From positions 1 through 53,653 of the forward strand of contig JAOZOY010000006.1 of NCBI GenBank assembly GCA_029933005.1: DNA of 53,653 nt. Direction: 5' to 3'. Under the pieces are notes generated by a model, which saw only the letters and a list, made by a program, of their open reading frames with translations, was not told where the DNA came from and made no database searches. The stretch is from Deltaproteobacteria bacterium. GTDB taxonomy: Bacteria > Desulfobacterota > Desulfobulbia > Desulfobulbales > SURF-16. This document shows, one piece after another, positions 30,272-39,135 of the stretch. Position numbers and translations under genes: made by a program. Position 1 is the first letter of the stretch. Each line of letters begins with the position of its first letter.

Positions 30272-30676
30272 ATGCTTGTCGATTTTAACGAAATCAGAGA
30301 AATCCTCACCACCTGCAAGACCATCGCCGTGGTGGGACTCTCACCTAAGAGCAAACGGCCGAGCCATCAGGTTGCAAGTTATCTTCTTGAAGCCGGCTAC
30401 ACCATTATTCCGGTTAATCCCGGACAATCGCAGATTTTGGGACAGACCTGTTATCCAAATCTCTCTTCAATTCCCGTGGCAGTTGATCTTGTCGATATTT
30501 TCCGACGCTCGAAAGATGTTCCTCCCTGGGTGGACGAGGCCATAAGAATCAAGGCCAAAGCCGTCTGGATGCAGGAAGGAATCATTAATAATGAAGCCGC
30601 TGATAAAGCTCGCCGCCATGGGCTCCGGGTGGTCATGGACCGCTGCACCAAGACCGATCATGCTAATCTTCTTTAG
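30272..30676 (+). CDS. CoA-binding domain protein (YccU family)
   Basis: 134 aa Rossmann-fold CoA-binding protein. It contains KTIAVVGLSPKSKRPSHQVA (nucleotide loop), YTIIPVNPGQSQILGQTCYP, VDIFRRSKDVPPWVDEAI and VWMQEGIINNEAA. The start is ATG 30272; an open frame continues upstream to 30143, but that stretch is low-complexity and unconserved. The function of this widespread family is unknown. Confidence 0.88.
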   Translation: MLVDFNEIREILTTCKTIAVVGLSPKSKRPSHQVASYLLEAGYTIIPVNPGQSQILGQTCYPNLSSIPVAVDLVDIFRRSKDVPPWVDEAIRIKAKAVWMQEGIINNEAADKARRHGLRVVMDRCTKTDHANLL

Positions 30677-30755
30677 AGGAAAACCTCCGGTCCAGCCTTT
30701 TTTTAAATTAATACCATAAAATTGACAAGGTGGCAAAGAGACTGTTTCTTGACTT

Positions 30756-30809
30756 GTAAACGCTTACAGAACTGTGGTTCCTGAAAAAAAGTGCCCGGTG
30801 AATGGTTAC
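30756..30809. repeat. Dispersed palindromic repeat, family A, copy 2
   Basis: Starts GTAAACGCTTAC and ends GGTGAATGGTTAC. Its reverse complement aligns with 1527-1582 (CACCGGG near one end, central GGAACCAC) and with the reverse complement of 37185-37239. Confidence 0.7.
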
Positions 30810-30854
30810 CTTGACTTTTCCCTTGAACTGAGCTAAATTTTTATGTTTTTTGTC

Positions 30855-30961
30855 GTAAATATTCGGCAGCACTCCCCAGGAAGGCGATCAGGCTGCCCAG
30901 CATACCAGTGTATAGCCGATCAGCCTGCGTACCTCCCTGTGAAATATTGCCAAACATTTAC
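30855..30961. repeat. Palindromic element, family E, copy 2
   Basis: Shares GTAAATATTCGGC and CGATCAGGC with 15493-15602 and has inverted ends GTAAAT/ATTTAC. It is 107 bp long and contains no ORF. Confidence 0.7.
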
Positions 30962-31040
30962 AATTTGGTGGTTCCAGTTTTATTTCGGTATCATGCCGAA
31001 TAATTGTTTTTTGTCGTTATTTTAATAGGGAGAAGAGATT

Positions 31041-32309
31041 GTGAGTGTTAAGGCCTTAAAGGGCTTCAAGGATATCTTGCCTGGTACAGTGGAGACCTGG
31101 CAAAGGATCGAGCAGACGGCCAGGGACATCTTCCACCGTTTCGGCTTTTTTGAGATCAAAGTGCCGATCCTGGAAAAGACAAAACTTTTCCAACGTTCCA
31201 TCGGCGAGACCACCGATATCGTTGAAAAGGAGATGTACACCTTTGCCGACCGCAATGGCTCCTCGCTGACCATGCGGCCCGAGGGTACGGCCCCGGTTCT
31301 GAGGGCTTACGTGGAGCATGCCCTCCATGTCAAAAAACCGATTCAGCGCCTTTTTACCATCGGCCCCATGTTCCGGCATGAACGGCCTCAGAAGGGGCGG
31401 TTGCGCCAGTTTCACCAGATAAGTATCGAGGTGCTCGGAACGAATCATCCCATGGTGGATGCTGAGGTTATGGGAATGGCACGGCTTGTTTTAGAGGAAC
31501 TCGGCCTTTCCGTAAGTCTTGAAATTAACTCTCTGGGCTGCCCGAAATGCCGGCCCGAATTTAACCAGGCCCTGCTGGATTTTCTTGAGAAAAAGGCGGA
31601 CAAACTTTGTTCGGACTGCGAGCGGCGGCGGCAGACTAATCCCCTGCGCGTCCTTGACTGCAAGAGTCAGCATTGCCAGGAACAGTATGAAAACGCCCCG
31701 TCAATTCTCGATCATCTCTGTCCGGACTGTGTGGAACATTTTTCGTCGGTCAAAAAAAATCTTGATCTGTTAAATGTCCCTTATTCTGTGAATTCATTTA
31801 TGGTCAGGGGGCTGGATTACTATACCAGGACCACCTTTGAACTCCTGACCGATAATCTGGGTGCCCAGAGCGCGGTGGGAGCCGGGGGACGTTATGACGG
31901 ACTGGTCAAACAGCTTGGCGGTCCTGATGTGCCGGGGATCGGTTTTGCCCTCGGCGTGGAACGTCTGGCCCTTCTTTTGCAACATGAAGGGTTGTCCAGT
32001 GAGGAGCCGCAAGTCGATTGTTTTATTGCCGCCCTGGGAGATGAGGCTTTGGCCAGGGCTTTCGTCATGGTTAACGCGCTGCGCATGAGAGGTCTGCGGG
32101 CTGCCATGGATCATCAGGGCCGCAGTCTGAAAAATCAGATGAAACAGGCGGGCCGGATGAAGGCCCGTTACGCCTTGATCATAGGCGATGATGAACTGGA
32201 AAAGGGTGAAGGGATTCTTCGCAACATGGAGAACCGCGAGCAGCAAAACGTAGAGCTTGGTGGGGATTTAGCTGTCTGGAGTAAAATGATAAAAATTTTA
32301 TTGGTCTGA
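31041..32309 (+). CDS. hisS: Histidine-tRNA ligase
   Basis: 422 aa class II aminoacyl-tRNA synthetase. Motif 2 is GPMFRHERPQKGRLRQFHQI. The histidine-specific signatures are LDYYTRTTFE and GAGGRYDGLVKQLGG, and motif 3 GIGFALGVERL. The C-terminal anticodon-binding domain starts around VDCFIAALGDEA. GTG start with GGGAGAAGAG upstream. Its stop codon lies inside a 9-nt-period repeat array that separates it from aspS, probably in one operon. Confidence 0.96.
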   Translation: MSVKALKGFKDILPGTVETWQRIEQTARDIFHRFGFFEIKVPILEKTKLFQRSIGETTDIVEKEMYTFADRNGSSLTMRPEGTAPVLRAYVEHALHVKKPIQRLFTIGPMFRHERPQKGRLRQFHQISIEVLGTNHPMVDAEVMGMARLVLEELGLSVSLEINSLGCPKCRPEFNQALLDFLEKKADKLCSDCERRRQTNPLRVLDCKSQHCQEQYENAPSILDHLCPDCVEHFSSVKKNLDLLNVPYSVNSFMVRGLDYYTRTTFELLTDNLGAQSAVGAGGRYDGLVKQLGGPDVPGIGFALGVERLALLLQHEGLSSEEPQVDCFIAALGDEALARAFVMVNALRMRGLRAAMDHQGRSLKNQMKQAGRMKARYALIIGDDELEKGEGILRNMENREQQNVELGGDLAVWSKMIKILLV

Positions 32310-32380
32310 TTGGTTCGGTTGTTGTTAACCAATTAGACCAATGAGACTAACCAGACCAGTCAGACCAACAAGACCAATAT
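32299..32380. repeat. Mirror-image 9-nt-period repeat arrays between hisS and aspS
   Basis: Left units TTGGTCTGA, TTGGTTCGG, TTGTTGTTA are followed by complementary-type units AGACCAATG, AGACTAACC, AGACCAGTC, AGACCAACA, AGACCAATA (32335-32379). The hisS stop TGA is part of the first unit. The unit consensus, read as ACYAAYNAR, is the same as in the gyrB-gyrA array, and the two halves can pair as a hairpin. Confidence 0.85.
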
Positions 32381-32399
32381 AAATAAGGAGCCATAACTA

Positions 32400-34187
32400 A
32401 TGGAATCCATGGGAAAACTCAAACGGAGTCATTCCTGTAATGATCTTGAAATTCAGGATCTGAACAAAGAAGTCACCCTGATGGGCTGGGTGCTCAGACG
32501 GCGTGATCACGGCGGCGTTATTTTTATTGACCTGCGCGACCGTTGGGGCCTGACCCAGGTTGTCTTTAATCCGGAAATCAATGCGGAAGTCCATGCCAAA
32601 GCCCATGATTTGCGGAGCGAATGGGTTCTGGCGGTGCGCGGCATTGTAATGGAACGTCCTGAAGGAATGCGCAACGAAAAGCTTAAAACCGGGGCCATCG
32701 AGATTATGGTCAGTGAACTGCGGATCTTAAACAAGAGTATGACCCCGCCCTTTCCCCTGGATGAGGACGTCGAGGTTTCCGAGAATCTTCGGCTCAAATA
32801 CCGCTATCTTGATCTGCGGCGGCCGGGCATGGCCGACAATCTGATTATGCGGCACAAGGCCTGTCAGGCCATGCGCACCTATCTGGACCAGGAAAATTTT
32901 TTGGAGATCGAGACCCCGATCCTGACCCGTTCCACCCCGGAAGGGGCCAGAGATTACCTGGTTCCCAGCCGGATCAATGCCGGTAATTTCTATGCGTTGC
33001 CCCAGTCGCCTCAGCTTTTTAAACAGATTTTGATGGTGGCGGGTATGGATCGCTATTATCAAATTGTCAAGTGTTTTCGGGATGAGGATCTGCGGGCTGA
33101 CAGGCAGCCGGAATTCACCCAGGTGGACATGGAGCTCTCTTTTGTTGATGAAGAAGATATTTACGTCATTGCCGAAGGCTTGATGAAGGCGTTGTTCAAA
33201 GCCACCCTGGATATTGACCTGGAAACACCGTTTTCCCGTATGGCCTACGATGAGGCCATGAACCGTTTTGGCTGTGACAAGCCGGACATCCGTTTCGGCC
33301 TGGAACTGGTCAGTCTCACTGAGATCGTCAGAAATTGCAGCTTCAAGGTTTTTCGTACCGTGGTTGAAAAAGGCGGCCTGGTGAAGAGTATCAATGCCAA
33401 GGGATGCGCCACCTTTTCCAGAAAAAACCTGGATGATCTCACCGAATTTGTTGCTCCGTTCGGCGCTAAAGGGCTGGCCTGGGTCAAGGTTAAAGCGGAA
33501 GGCGAATGGCAGTCGCCCATTGCCAAGTTCTTTACCGAGGAAGAGCGTGCCGATATGAGTGCGGCTCTGGGAGCCGAGGAGGGTGATTTGCTCTTTTTTG
33601 TGGCGGATCAGCCCGCCATTGTCCATCAGTCCCTGGCTGAACTGCGCCTGGAACTGGCCCGGCGGTTGAATATGGTGGAGCCCGACACCTTTCAATTTCT
33701 CTGGATTACGGAGTTTCCCCTGGTGGAATACGATCATGAGCGCAAACGCCATACCGCCGTCCATCACCCCTTTACCGCTCCCTATGAAGAAGACCTGCAT
33801 CTGCTGGATTCGGAACCGGCCAAGGTGCGCAGCCGGGCCTATGACCTGGTGCTAAACGGCAATGAGATTGGCGGCGGCAGTCTGCGTATTCATCAGAAAG
33901 ATCTTCAGAACAAGGTGTTTAGCGCTTTGGGGATCAGCGACGAGGAGGCAGCCGACAAGTTTGACTTTCTTCTCCGGGCCCTGGAGCATGGCGCGCCTCC
34001 CCACGCCGGCATTGCCTTTGGCCTGGATCGCTTGATGATGATCCTGGCCGGCCGGGAGTCCATTCGTGACGTGATCGCCTTCCCGAAAACCCAGAAAGCC
34101 GCCTGCCTGCTCACAGAAGCGCCGGCGCCGGTCAACCGCAAACAGCTCACCGAGTTGTATCTGCGGCCGGATTGGGAAGAGAAGTAA
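32400..34187 (+). CDS. aspS: Aspartate-tRNA ligase
   Basis: 595 aa, the bacterial-type AspRS with an N-terminal OB-fold anticodon domain ([21 protein letters not shown]), class II catalytic core and the inserted GAD domain around residues 290-420. Motif 2 region: [22 protein letters not shown]. Motif 3: [20 protein letters not shown] lies about 10 nt upstream. Whether it is discriminating or also charges tRNA-Asn cannot be decided from the sequence alone. Confidence 0.96.
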   Translation: MESMGKLKRSHSCNDLEIQDLNKEVTLMGWVLRRRDHGGVIFIDLRDRWGLTQVVFNPEINAEVHAKAHDLRSEWVLAVRGIVMERPEGMRNEKLKTGAIEIMVSELRILNKSMTPPFPLDEDVEVSENLRLKYRYLDLRRPGMADNLIMRHKACQAMRTYLDQENFLEIETPILTRSTPEGARDYLVPSRINAGNFYALPQSPQLFKQILMVAGMDRYYQIVKCFRDEDLRADRQPEFTQVDMELSFVDEEDIYVIAEGLMKALFKATLDIDLETPFSRMAYDEAMNRFGCDKPDIRFGLELVSLTEIVRNCSFKVFRTVVEKGGLVKSINAKGCATFSRKNLDDLTEFVAPFGAKGLAWVKVKAEGEWQSPIAKFFTEEERADMSAALGAEEGDLLFFVADQPAIVHQSLAELRLELARRLNMVEPDTFQFLWITEFPLVEYDHERKRHTAVHHPFTAPYEEDLHLLDSEPAKVRSRAYDLVLNGNEIGGGSLRIHQKDLQNKVFSALGISDEEAADKFDFLLRALEHGAPPHAGIAFGLDRLMMILAGRESIRDVIAFPKTQKAACLLTEAPAPVNRKQLTELYLRPDWEEK

Positions 34188-34223
34188 ACTGCCAACCTTC
34201 CCCTTTTTTAAAGGAGGATTTAT

Positions 34224-34631
34224 TTATTTGGTTGCCACCACAGTCCGCTTTTCTTCCAGAATATCATTGACGATTTCAACAATCTGGGGTTCCGGGTCAT
34301 GACGGAGAGGTTCCAGGGCATCCAGGGCCTCTCTGGTGGCGATGATGCCGAGCAGGGTGACGGCCTCTCCCCGGATGTAAGTTTCTTCCGTAAGCAGGGG
34401 CAGAAGCGTCGGGATGGCCAGAGTTACCTCGTTCGGTCTGATGGCGACCAGTTCTTCAAAGAGAAGCACCATGCCCATCCTCACCACGAACCGCTCATCA
34501 CGCAACAGATCTCCGGTGAACCGGTAGTAACCGGGATCCTGTTTAAACATGGCCACGATATTTTCAACATGGCCCAATTCGATGAACTCGCCAATGGTCC
34601 TGATCAGCTCTTCATCACTGATTTCAGTCAT
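34224..34631 (-). CDS. HEAT-repeat-like protein
   Basis: 135 aa, acidic and helical. ATG 34631 has GGGAGAAAGAG directly upstream; the frame stays open further into the EamA gene on the other strand, but that part is an antisense shadow. The repeats RFVVRMGMVLLFEELVA, AIPTLLPLLTEE, RGEAVTLLGIIA and REALDALEPLRHDPEPQIVEIV match HEAT/PBS-lyase-type helical pairs. Probably a scaffold; partner unknown. Divergent from the transporter at 34671. Confidence 0.8.
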   Translation of the reverse strand: MTEISDEELIRTIGEFIELGHVENIVAMFKQDPGYYRFTGDLLRDERFVVRMGMVLLFEELVAIRPNEVTLAIPTLLPLLTEETYIRGEAVTLLGIIATREALDALEPLRHDPEPQIVEIVNDILEEKRTVVATK

Positions 34632-34670
34632 CTCTTTCTCCCGATTTTTCTTCCAATGAATGTGACATAA

Positions 34671-35519
34671 ATGGGTGTCATCTATATGCTTCTGGCCTCG
34701 GCCTCCTTTGCCACCATGTCCGCCCTGGTCAAATTGGTGGGGACAGCGATTCCCATTCAGGAGCTGATCTTTCTGCGCTGTATTCTGGCCCTGCCTTTTT
34801 TTTGCTGCTACCTTATCTACCAGAATAAGCCACTGGTTGTCAAAGCGAGAAAAACAGTGGCTGTTCGCGCCTTTTTCGGCTTTTCTGCCATGATCGGTTT
34901 TTATTATGCCTTGACCCATATGGGGCTGGCCGACTGTATTTTTCTTGGTCGTATTCAGCCCCTTTTCGTCGCCCTGCTGGCTCCTTTTGTGCTGGGGGAA
35001 AAAACACCGAGCTGTGCCTGGCTGGCAATCATGACCGGTTTAAGCGGTGTTGCCCTGATCATGAAACCGGCCCTTGTCGACTGGCCCATTGCCGCCTTGG
35101 TGGCCCTGGCAGCAGCCCTGGCCGGAGCCTGCGCCCACCTTATGGTGCGGCGGCTCAACCGGACTGATGCTCCAGGCGCTATTGTTATGAACTTTCTTTT
35201 TCTCACTGCTCTTGCCAGCGGCGGCTGGACTCTGTTTTTCTGGGTTCCTCCTTCATTTTACCAATGGCTGGCTATCTGCGCTATTGCTCTGTTTGCCAGC
35301 CTGGGCCAGAGTCTGATGACCATGGCCTACCGGCTGGACCGAGCTCCGGCCGTGGCGGCGGCAAGTTATTCATCCATCATTCTTTCACTTTTTTACGGGT
35401 ATTTTTTCTGGGGAGAAAGTCCCCGTGGACTTGTCTGGCTCGGCGGCGTTTTGATCGTCTGCGGCGGGGCGCTATTGGTCAAATCACGGATCAAGGTCTC
35501 GGAACCGGCTCGGATGTAA
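34671..35519 (+). CDS. EamA/DMT-superfamily transporter
   Basis: 282 aa, about ten hydrophobic helices in two EamA halves (first ending near LIMKPAL, second with APAVAAASYSSIILSLFYGYFFWGE). The N-terminus MGVIYMLLASASFATMSALVKL is typical. DMT carriers of this type export metabolites or amino acids; the substrate is unknown. A small palindrome (35525-35599) follows its stop. Confidence 0.87.
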   Translation: MGVIYMLLASASFATMSALVKLVGTAIPIQELIFLRCILALPFFCCYLIYQNKPLVVKARKTVAVRAFFGFSAMIGFYYALTHMGLADCIFLGRIQPLFVALLAPFVLGEKTPSCAWLAIMTGLSGVALIMKPALVDWPIAALVALAAALAGACAHLMVRRLNRTDAPGAIVMNFLFLTALASGGWTLFFWVPPSFYQWLAICAIALFASLGQSLMTMAYRLDRAPAVAAASYSSIILSLFYGYFFWGESPRGLVWLGGVLIVCGGALLVKSRIKVSEPARM

Positions 35520-35524
35520 TCTCT

Positions 35525-35608
35525 CAATAAGTGGTGGTATACCGACAATTGCCCCCTTTCGTAAAGTGGGATTTGTTTATAGGTTGCCACCATTTATTGA
35601 ATAGTTAC
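35525..35608. repeat. Inverted repeat plus repeat half-site after the transporter gene
   Basis: CAATAAGTGGTGGTAT (from 35525) is mirrored by the region ending GCCACCATTTATTG (35599) with a few mismatches, giving a ~75-nt hairpin. It overlaps TGAATAGTTAC (35598-35608), the reverse of the GTAACTATTCA end seen at 45872 and 46271. Confidence 0.6.
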
Positions 35609-35650
35609 CTTTTTTATTGCGATTTTTTCCGCCCACCGTTACTGTTTTTT

Positions 35651-36196
35651 ATGAAGAAAAAACAATTTGATCCATTCAATGACCGGGAATCCCGGGACAT
35701 CCGCAACGGTTTGTCCACGGCCCTGACACAATCGATCCAAACAAAAAATCCGGACGTGGTGCGCAAACAGTTTGAGAAATTTGCGGCGGCCTATTCCGGG
35801 AAAATTTATCAGGATTATATCAGCGACCGTCGCCAACGCTTTGAGGCGGTGCTTCAGGCTATTCTCAAAAATAAGATCAGCAGCATCCTGGAACAGGGTG
35901 TGCTGCTCTGGAATCAACATCTTTTCTTTGAGTTTCACGAGCTGCTTGAGGGGCGTTGGCTGATAGCGGAAGGAAGGGAACGGATTTTTCTCCAAGGCCT
36001 GATCCGGGCTGCCGGAACCTCCGTTCACCTGGAACGGGGCAATATGAAGGGGGCCGGGAAAATGTCCCAAAAGGCTATCGACAATCTCTCCGAACCTCAA
36101 TTCCTGTCGGGGATCGAAAATATTGACGAACTGATCATGTGGCTTGAGCGGCTTGGTCAGGAACCCCCTGTTCTTGTTTACAGTAGAGAAGATTAA
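35651..36196 (+). CDS. DUF309 family protein
   Basis: 181 aa from ATG 35651; the open frame upstream is unconserved. The DUF309 signature is unmistakable: LFFEFHELLEGRWL, FLQGLIRAAGTSVHLERGNMKGA. The family is a small helical fold with conserved His/Glu residues, of unknown function. It lies 14 bp before the MazG-like gene, suggesting one transcript. Confidence 0.82.
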   Translation: MKKKQFDPFNDRESRDIRNGLSTALTQSIQTKNPDVVRKQFEKFAAAYSGKIYQDYISDRRQRFEAVLQAILKNKISSILEQGVLLWNQHLFFEFHELLEGRWLIAEGRERIFLQGLIRAAGTSVHLERGNMKGAGKMSQKAIDNLSEPQFLSGIENIDELIMWLERLGQEPPVLVYSRED

Positions 36197-36210
36197 GCGT
36201 TAGGGAGAGG

Positions 36211-36570
36211 ATGATGGAAAAATTGATTCAGGAAATAAGGGAATTTGCCGGGCAGAGGGACTGGCAGCAGTTTCACACCCCCAAGAATCTCGCCATGGCG
36301 CTCAGTGTGGAAGCATCTGAGATCGTCGAGATTTTCCAGTGGCTCACAGGGGAACAGAGCCGCAAGTTAAGCCCTGAAAAGGGTGCCGATCTTGAAGAGG
36401 AAATCGGTGATGTGATGATTTATCTTACCTGTCTGGCAGATAAATTTGATATGAATCCTCTCGAGGCAGCCCGGAAAAAGATGATGATCAATGAAAAAAA
36501 ATATCCAGTTCATCTCTCCAGGGGCAACGCGAAAAAATATGATGAGCTGACGGAAATTAAAAAATTGTGA
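36211..36570 (+). CDS. MazG-like nucleotide pyrophosphohydrolase
   Basis: 119 aa all-alpha NTP pyrophosphatase of the RS21-C6/dCTPase type. Metal-binding glutamates appear in SVEASEIVEIFQWL and LEEEIGDVMIYL (ExxE...ExxD pattern), followed by NEKKYPV. Such enzymes hydrolyse (d)NTPs to monophosphates and clean the nucleotide pool. ATG 36211 or 36214 may be used; AGGGAGAGG precedes. It starts 14 bp after the DUF309 gene. Confidence 0.88.
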   Translation: MMEKLIQEIREFAGQRDWQQFHTPKNLAMALSVEASEIVEIFQWLTGEQSRKLSPEKGADLEEEIGDVMIYLTCLADKFDMNPLEAARKKMMINEKKYPVHLSRGNAKKYDELTEIKKL

Positions 36571-36598
36571 ATAAAAAATTTAACATGCAGAGGCAATT

Positions 36599-37078
36599 AT
36601 GACTCCTGAAGAAATGCGGGAAAAGGCGATGGATCTTTTCAAAAAACGTTTCCACTGAAGCCAGGCAATCCTGGCCGTGGGCCTGGAAAGAATTAACAAA
36701 TATGACGAGAATGCGATCAAAGCAGTTGGAGCCTTTGGTGGTGGAATTGCCAGCTCCGGTGCTGTCTGCGGAACGCTTCTTGGAGCAATCGCGGTGGTCT
36801 CGTCTCTATACAGCAGGGGCAATTTAGGGGAAAAAGAAAATCCTCGTGTCTGGGGAGTCAGCAACAAACTGATTAAGCAATTTAATCAATTGACAGAACC
36901 ATACGGTGGGACGGATTGCAAAGATATCGCTCGTATAAACTGGTCAAACCGCGAGGAGGTAAAAAAATATTATTCCAACCCGGAGAGTACACGAAAAGAT
37001 TGTGTCCAACTCGTTGGCGATTTCGCTTTCGCTCTCGGTAAAATCTTGGAAAAAGAAATGACTAGACAGGAAAAATAA
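36599..37078 (+). CDS. Selenocysteine-containing C_GCAxxG_C_C redox protein
   Basis: 159 aa when UGA at 36656-36658 is read as selenocysteine (residue 20). The frame before the UGA (MTPEEMREKAMDLFKKRFH) and after it (SQAILAVGLERI) joins into the family's N-terminal pattern, in which a redox Cys normally stands before (A/S)QA(V/I)L. The glycine motif FGGGIASSGAVCGTLLGAI and later single cysteines (TDCKD, KDCVQL) follow as expected. AGAGG precedes ATG 36599. Hairpins start 2-3 nt after the UGA. Members are putative redox proteins of unknown partner. Without read-through the gene would have to start at GTG 36677 and lose its N-terminal motif. Confidence 0.82.
36660..36686 (+). promoter_or_regulatory. 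Candidate bacterial SECIS hairpin (redox protein)
   Basis: Directly after UGA 36656-36658, GCCAGG (36660-36665) can pair with CCTGGC (36670-36675). Alternatively CCAGGC (36661-36666) can pair with GCCTGG (36681-36686), with a G/U-containing 14-nt loop. Bacterial SelB recognises a hairpin in this position; which fold is used cannot be decided here. Confidence 0.6.
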
Positions 37079-37113
37079 TGAAAAGTAATCTCCGGTGCCT
37101 GTGATCGCTTACG

Positions 37114-37129
37114 CTCGAATAGCACCAGT
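37114..37129. repeat. 16-bp dispersed repeat word, inverted partner of 21487-21502
   Basis: CTCGAATAGCACCAGT is the exact reverse complement of 21487-21502. Further on, 37171-37190 is the reverse complement (19 of 20) of 49879-49898. The 216-bp gap behind the selenoprotein gene is therefore composed almost wholly of repeat pieces. Confidence 0.6.
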
Positions 37130-37184
37130 ATGCTTCGCTGGCCCAGGTAAGCGAAGACTCCGAAAGAACGAATCTAAGGCACTG

Positions 37185-37239
37185 GTAACCGTTTACAAGG
37201 ACGGTGGTTCCCATAATTAGTGACCCGGTGAACGGTTAC
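37185..37239. repeat. Dispersed palindromic repeat, family A, copy 3
   Basis: Starts GTAACCGTTTACAAGG and ends CCGGTGAACGGTTAC; the termini are inverted repeats. Its reverse complement aligns with 1527-1582 and it has the same orientation as 30756-30809. A further GTAAACATTCAGC end follows at 37247. Confidence 0.75.
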
Positions 37240-37294
37240 ATATTTTGTAAACATTCAGCAATTGATTTGACGTAAGCGAAAATTTTTCTTCTGG

Positions 37295-38080
37295 TTAAAA
37301 AAATACGTATGGATATTTCGGCTTCTCAATTGTTTCAAGATGATCGCTAACAATAAGTGGCATGGTTTCTTTGCCCGTCTGGTACAGACCACCCTTGCCC
37401 GTCACCCGTATCCACTGTCCCGGTTCCAGCTCCAGTTCACCGGAATAGCGAATAAGAATACCCACGGGAATGGCATCGGCGGCACAGCAGTTAATAAAAA
37501 AACGAAAGGCATAAAGGGTCTGTGGCGGCAGTCGTTCATCACGGCTGACCATTCCCAGCACCTCAATTTTTTTCCCCGCATAGTTCTGCGGATTTCTCAT
37601 GAGCTGCATTAGGCTCGGTTTTTTCGGTTCCTGATGTTTTTTGTCATACTCCTGGCCCATTTTAAGCAGCTCCTGAAACAGGTCACCATCCCCATCCGTC
37701 TCATCAATCCTGTCCTGCTCTACCTTATCCAGAGCGCCACGGATATCGCCGCCGATAAAACGGTTTTGAAAGGCATCAATGCCGAGATGAGCGGTAGTGG
37801 CCAGGGGAAAATAGCAAAAGGGCAGCAGAAGAATTCCTGCCTGGATCAGGAGTGATATTCGTTCTTTTTTTGACGAGGTCCTTTTTTTCTTTCCGTCCGT
37901 AACAGTCTCGAAAAGCATTAATGCCGCAGCCAGCAGACCGCAGATAATGAGCCATTTCAAGGAGGGGTTCAAGAACAGCTGTAAATGGCTGCCCTGGTCA
38001 TTTTTCGCCAGAAGAAAGGCATACAACACGGTCCAGCTGAAAAGAACAACACAGCGCATTCCACGTTCTAAATCTAGCAT
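37295..38080 (-). CDS. TIGR03943 family membrane protein (YcgQ-like)
   Basis: 261 aa. N-terminal hydrophobic helices (residues ~8-60) are followed by a soluble domain containing MRNPQNYAGKKIEVLGMV, FFINCCAADAIPVGILI and WIRVTGKGGL, the hallmarks of TIGR03943. It is the second gene of a two-gene unit with the permease; ATG 38080 follows the permease stop by 2 nt (TGAACATG). In Bacillus subtilis the equivalent YcgR-YcgQ pair is Zur-controlled and linked to zinc. Metal or small-anion transport is possible here but not shown. Confidence 0.85.
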   Translation of the reverse strand: MLDLERGMRCVVLFSWTVLYAFLLAKNDQGSHLQLFLNPSLKWLIICGLLAAALMLFETVTDGKKKRTSSKKERISLLIQAGILLLPFCYFPLATTAHLGIDAFQNRFIGGDIRGALDKVEQDRIDETDGDGDLFQELLKMGQEYDKKHQEPKKPSLMQLMRNPQNYAGKKIEVLGMVSRDERLPPQTLYAFRFFINCCAADAIPVGILIRYSGELELEPGQWIRVTGKGGLYQTGKETMPLIVSDHLETIEKPKYPYVFF

Positions 38081-38082
38081 GT

Positions 38083-39135
38083 TCACACACCACCCCAAAA
38101 TTCAAGAAGGAGCATGAGCAGGCCCACGCAGGAAAAGGTCAGGATGGACAAAGTGACAATGACCTTTTTGGGGAAAACAGTCAGGTACATGAGAATCAGT
38201 TTGATATCAAGCATGGGTCCCAGCACCATGAAGGCCATTTGTGCCGACCCAGGCAGAACATTGCGAAAGCTTGCGGCGATAAAGGCGTCAGCTTCGCTGC
38301 AGAGATTCAAAATAATGGCCAGGGCCATCATCAGCAGAATGGCAAGCCAGGGGGTAGCGGCCAGATTCTGAAAGGTGCTGATGCTGATCATGGACCGCAG
38401 CAAAGAAGCGATAAAGCAACCAATGACCAGATATCGGCCCACCTCGAAGAAATCATCCCGGCCATAACGCACCGCCAGTCTGATTTTTCCCGTGAATGTC
38501 ACGGCCTGTTCCAAGGCATGGCCGCAGGAGCAGCATCCTGCACCTTGTTCTGTCCGGGTCAGGAGAAGGCCGGTTTGCCGGTCAAAAAAACATCCCATGA
38601 CAAATGCCACCGTTACAGCAACAATGTAGCCACAGACCAGTCGCATCATCACCATATTCCAGTCATACTGGTAGGCCACTGCCGTGGAACCAGCGACAAA
38701 GGTATTCACGATAGGACCACCGAGAAGATAGGCAATGGCGGCGGAAAAGGGCACTCCCTTGCCGAGCAGTCTGCGAATAACCGGCACAATAACACATTCA
38801 CAGACCGGGAAAATGATGCCCATGCCCGCGCCGATCAGGACGGCCGGTTTGCCCCGGCCTTTAAACAGCCGGTCAAACCATTTTCGGGGAATAAAGACCT
38901 CAATGAAGCCGCCGGCCATGGCGCCGAGCAACATAAAGGGCATGGCCTCCAGCAAAAGAGCGACAAAGTTGATGGACAGGGTCGTAATTCTTTCCTGCCG
39001 GCTGTCCAGGCTGCCGGCAACAAGAATTCCCACGGCTGCCAGCAAGAAAAGAGATTCAATGATAAGAGGAATCATGCCGGGCTGTTGTTGCGAACAGCAG
39101 TTTTCTTCCTGATGGCTCGGAATTTTCATAATCAT
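38083..39135 (-). CDS. UPF0718/DUF318 permease (YcgR-like)
   Basis: 350 aa with about 8-10 membrane helices. The family core is GAMAGGFIEVFIP and the cysteine motif IIFPVCECVIVPVIRRLLGKG with LLGGPIVNTFV. A soluble loop holds AGCCSCGHALEQ, a Cys-rich patch. A second core motif CSEADAFIAASF lies in the C-terminal half. Related permeases carry organoarsenicals or metals, and the pairing with the TIGR03943 gene indicates the YcgQR type. The substrate is unknown. Initiation context is weak; ATG at 39135 or 39129. Confidence 0.85.
   Translation of the reverse strand: MIMKIPSHQEENCCSQQQPGMIPLIIESLFLLAAVGILVAGSLDSRQERITTLSINFVALLLEAMPFMLLGAMAGGFIEVFIPRKWFDRLFKGRGKPAVLIGAGMGIIFPVCECVIVPVIRRLLGKGVPFSAAIAYLLGGPIVNTFVAGSTAVAYQYDWNMVMMRLVCGYIVAVTVAFVMGCFFDRQTGLLLTRTEQGAGCCSCGHALEQAVTFTGKIRLAVRYGRDDFFEVGRYLVIGCFIASLLRSMISISTFQNLAATPWLAILLMMALAIILNLCSEADAFIAASFRNVLPGSAQMAFMVLGPMLDIKLILMYLTVFPKKVIVTLSILTFSCVGLLMLLLEFWGGV

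Larger units (their letters stand above)
30677..31040. other. Repeat-filled gap upstream of hisS
   Basis: The 364-bp gap contains family A copy 2 (30756-30809) and family E copy 2 (30855-30961) back to back. The remaining ~80 bp before hisS must hold its promoter and ribosome binding site (GGGAGAAGAG before GTG 31041). No gene seen. Confidence 0.6.

Noticed and set aside
32727..33800. 357-codon open frame on the - strand opposite aspS
   Set aside because: Antisense to a clear AspRS gene, with no recognisable motif or ribosome binding site.
34632..34919. N-terminal extension of the HEAT-repeat protein
   Set aside because: It is the antisense of the EamA transporter start, unlike HEAT sequence, and ATG 34631 has a good ribosome binding site.
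36599..36676. UGA as a nonsense mutation making the C_GCAxxG_C_C gene a pseudogene
   Set aside because: The UGA replaces exactly the redox cysteine, the frame is intact on both sides, a hairpin follows, and selD nearby also uses UGA.
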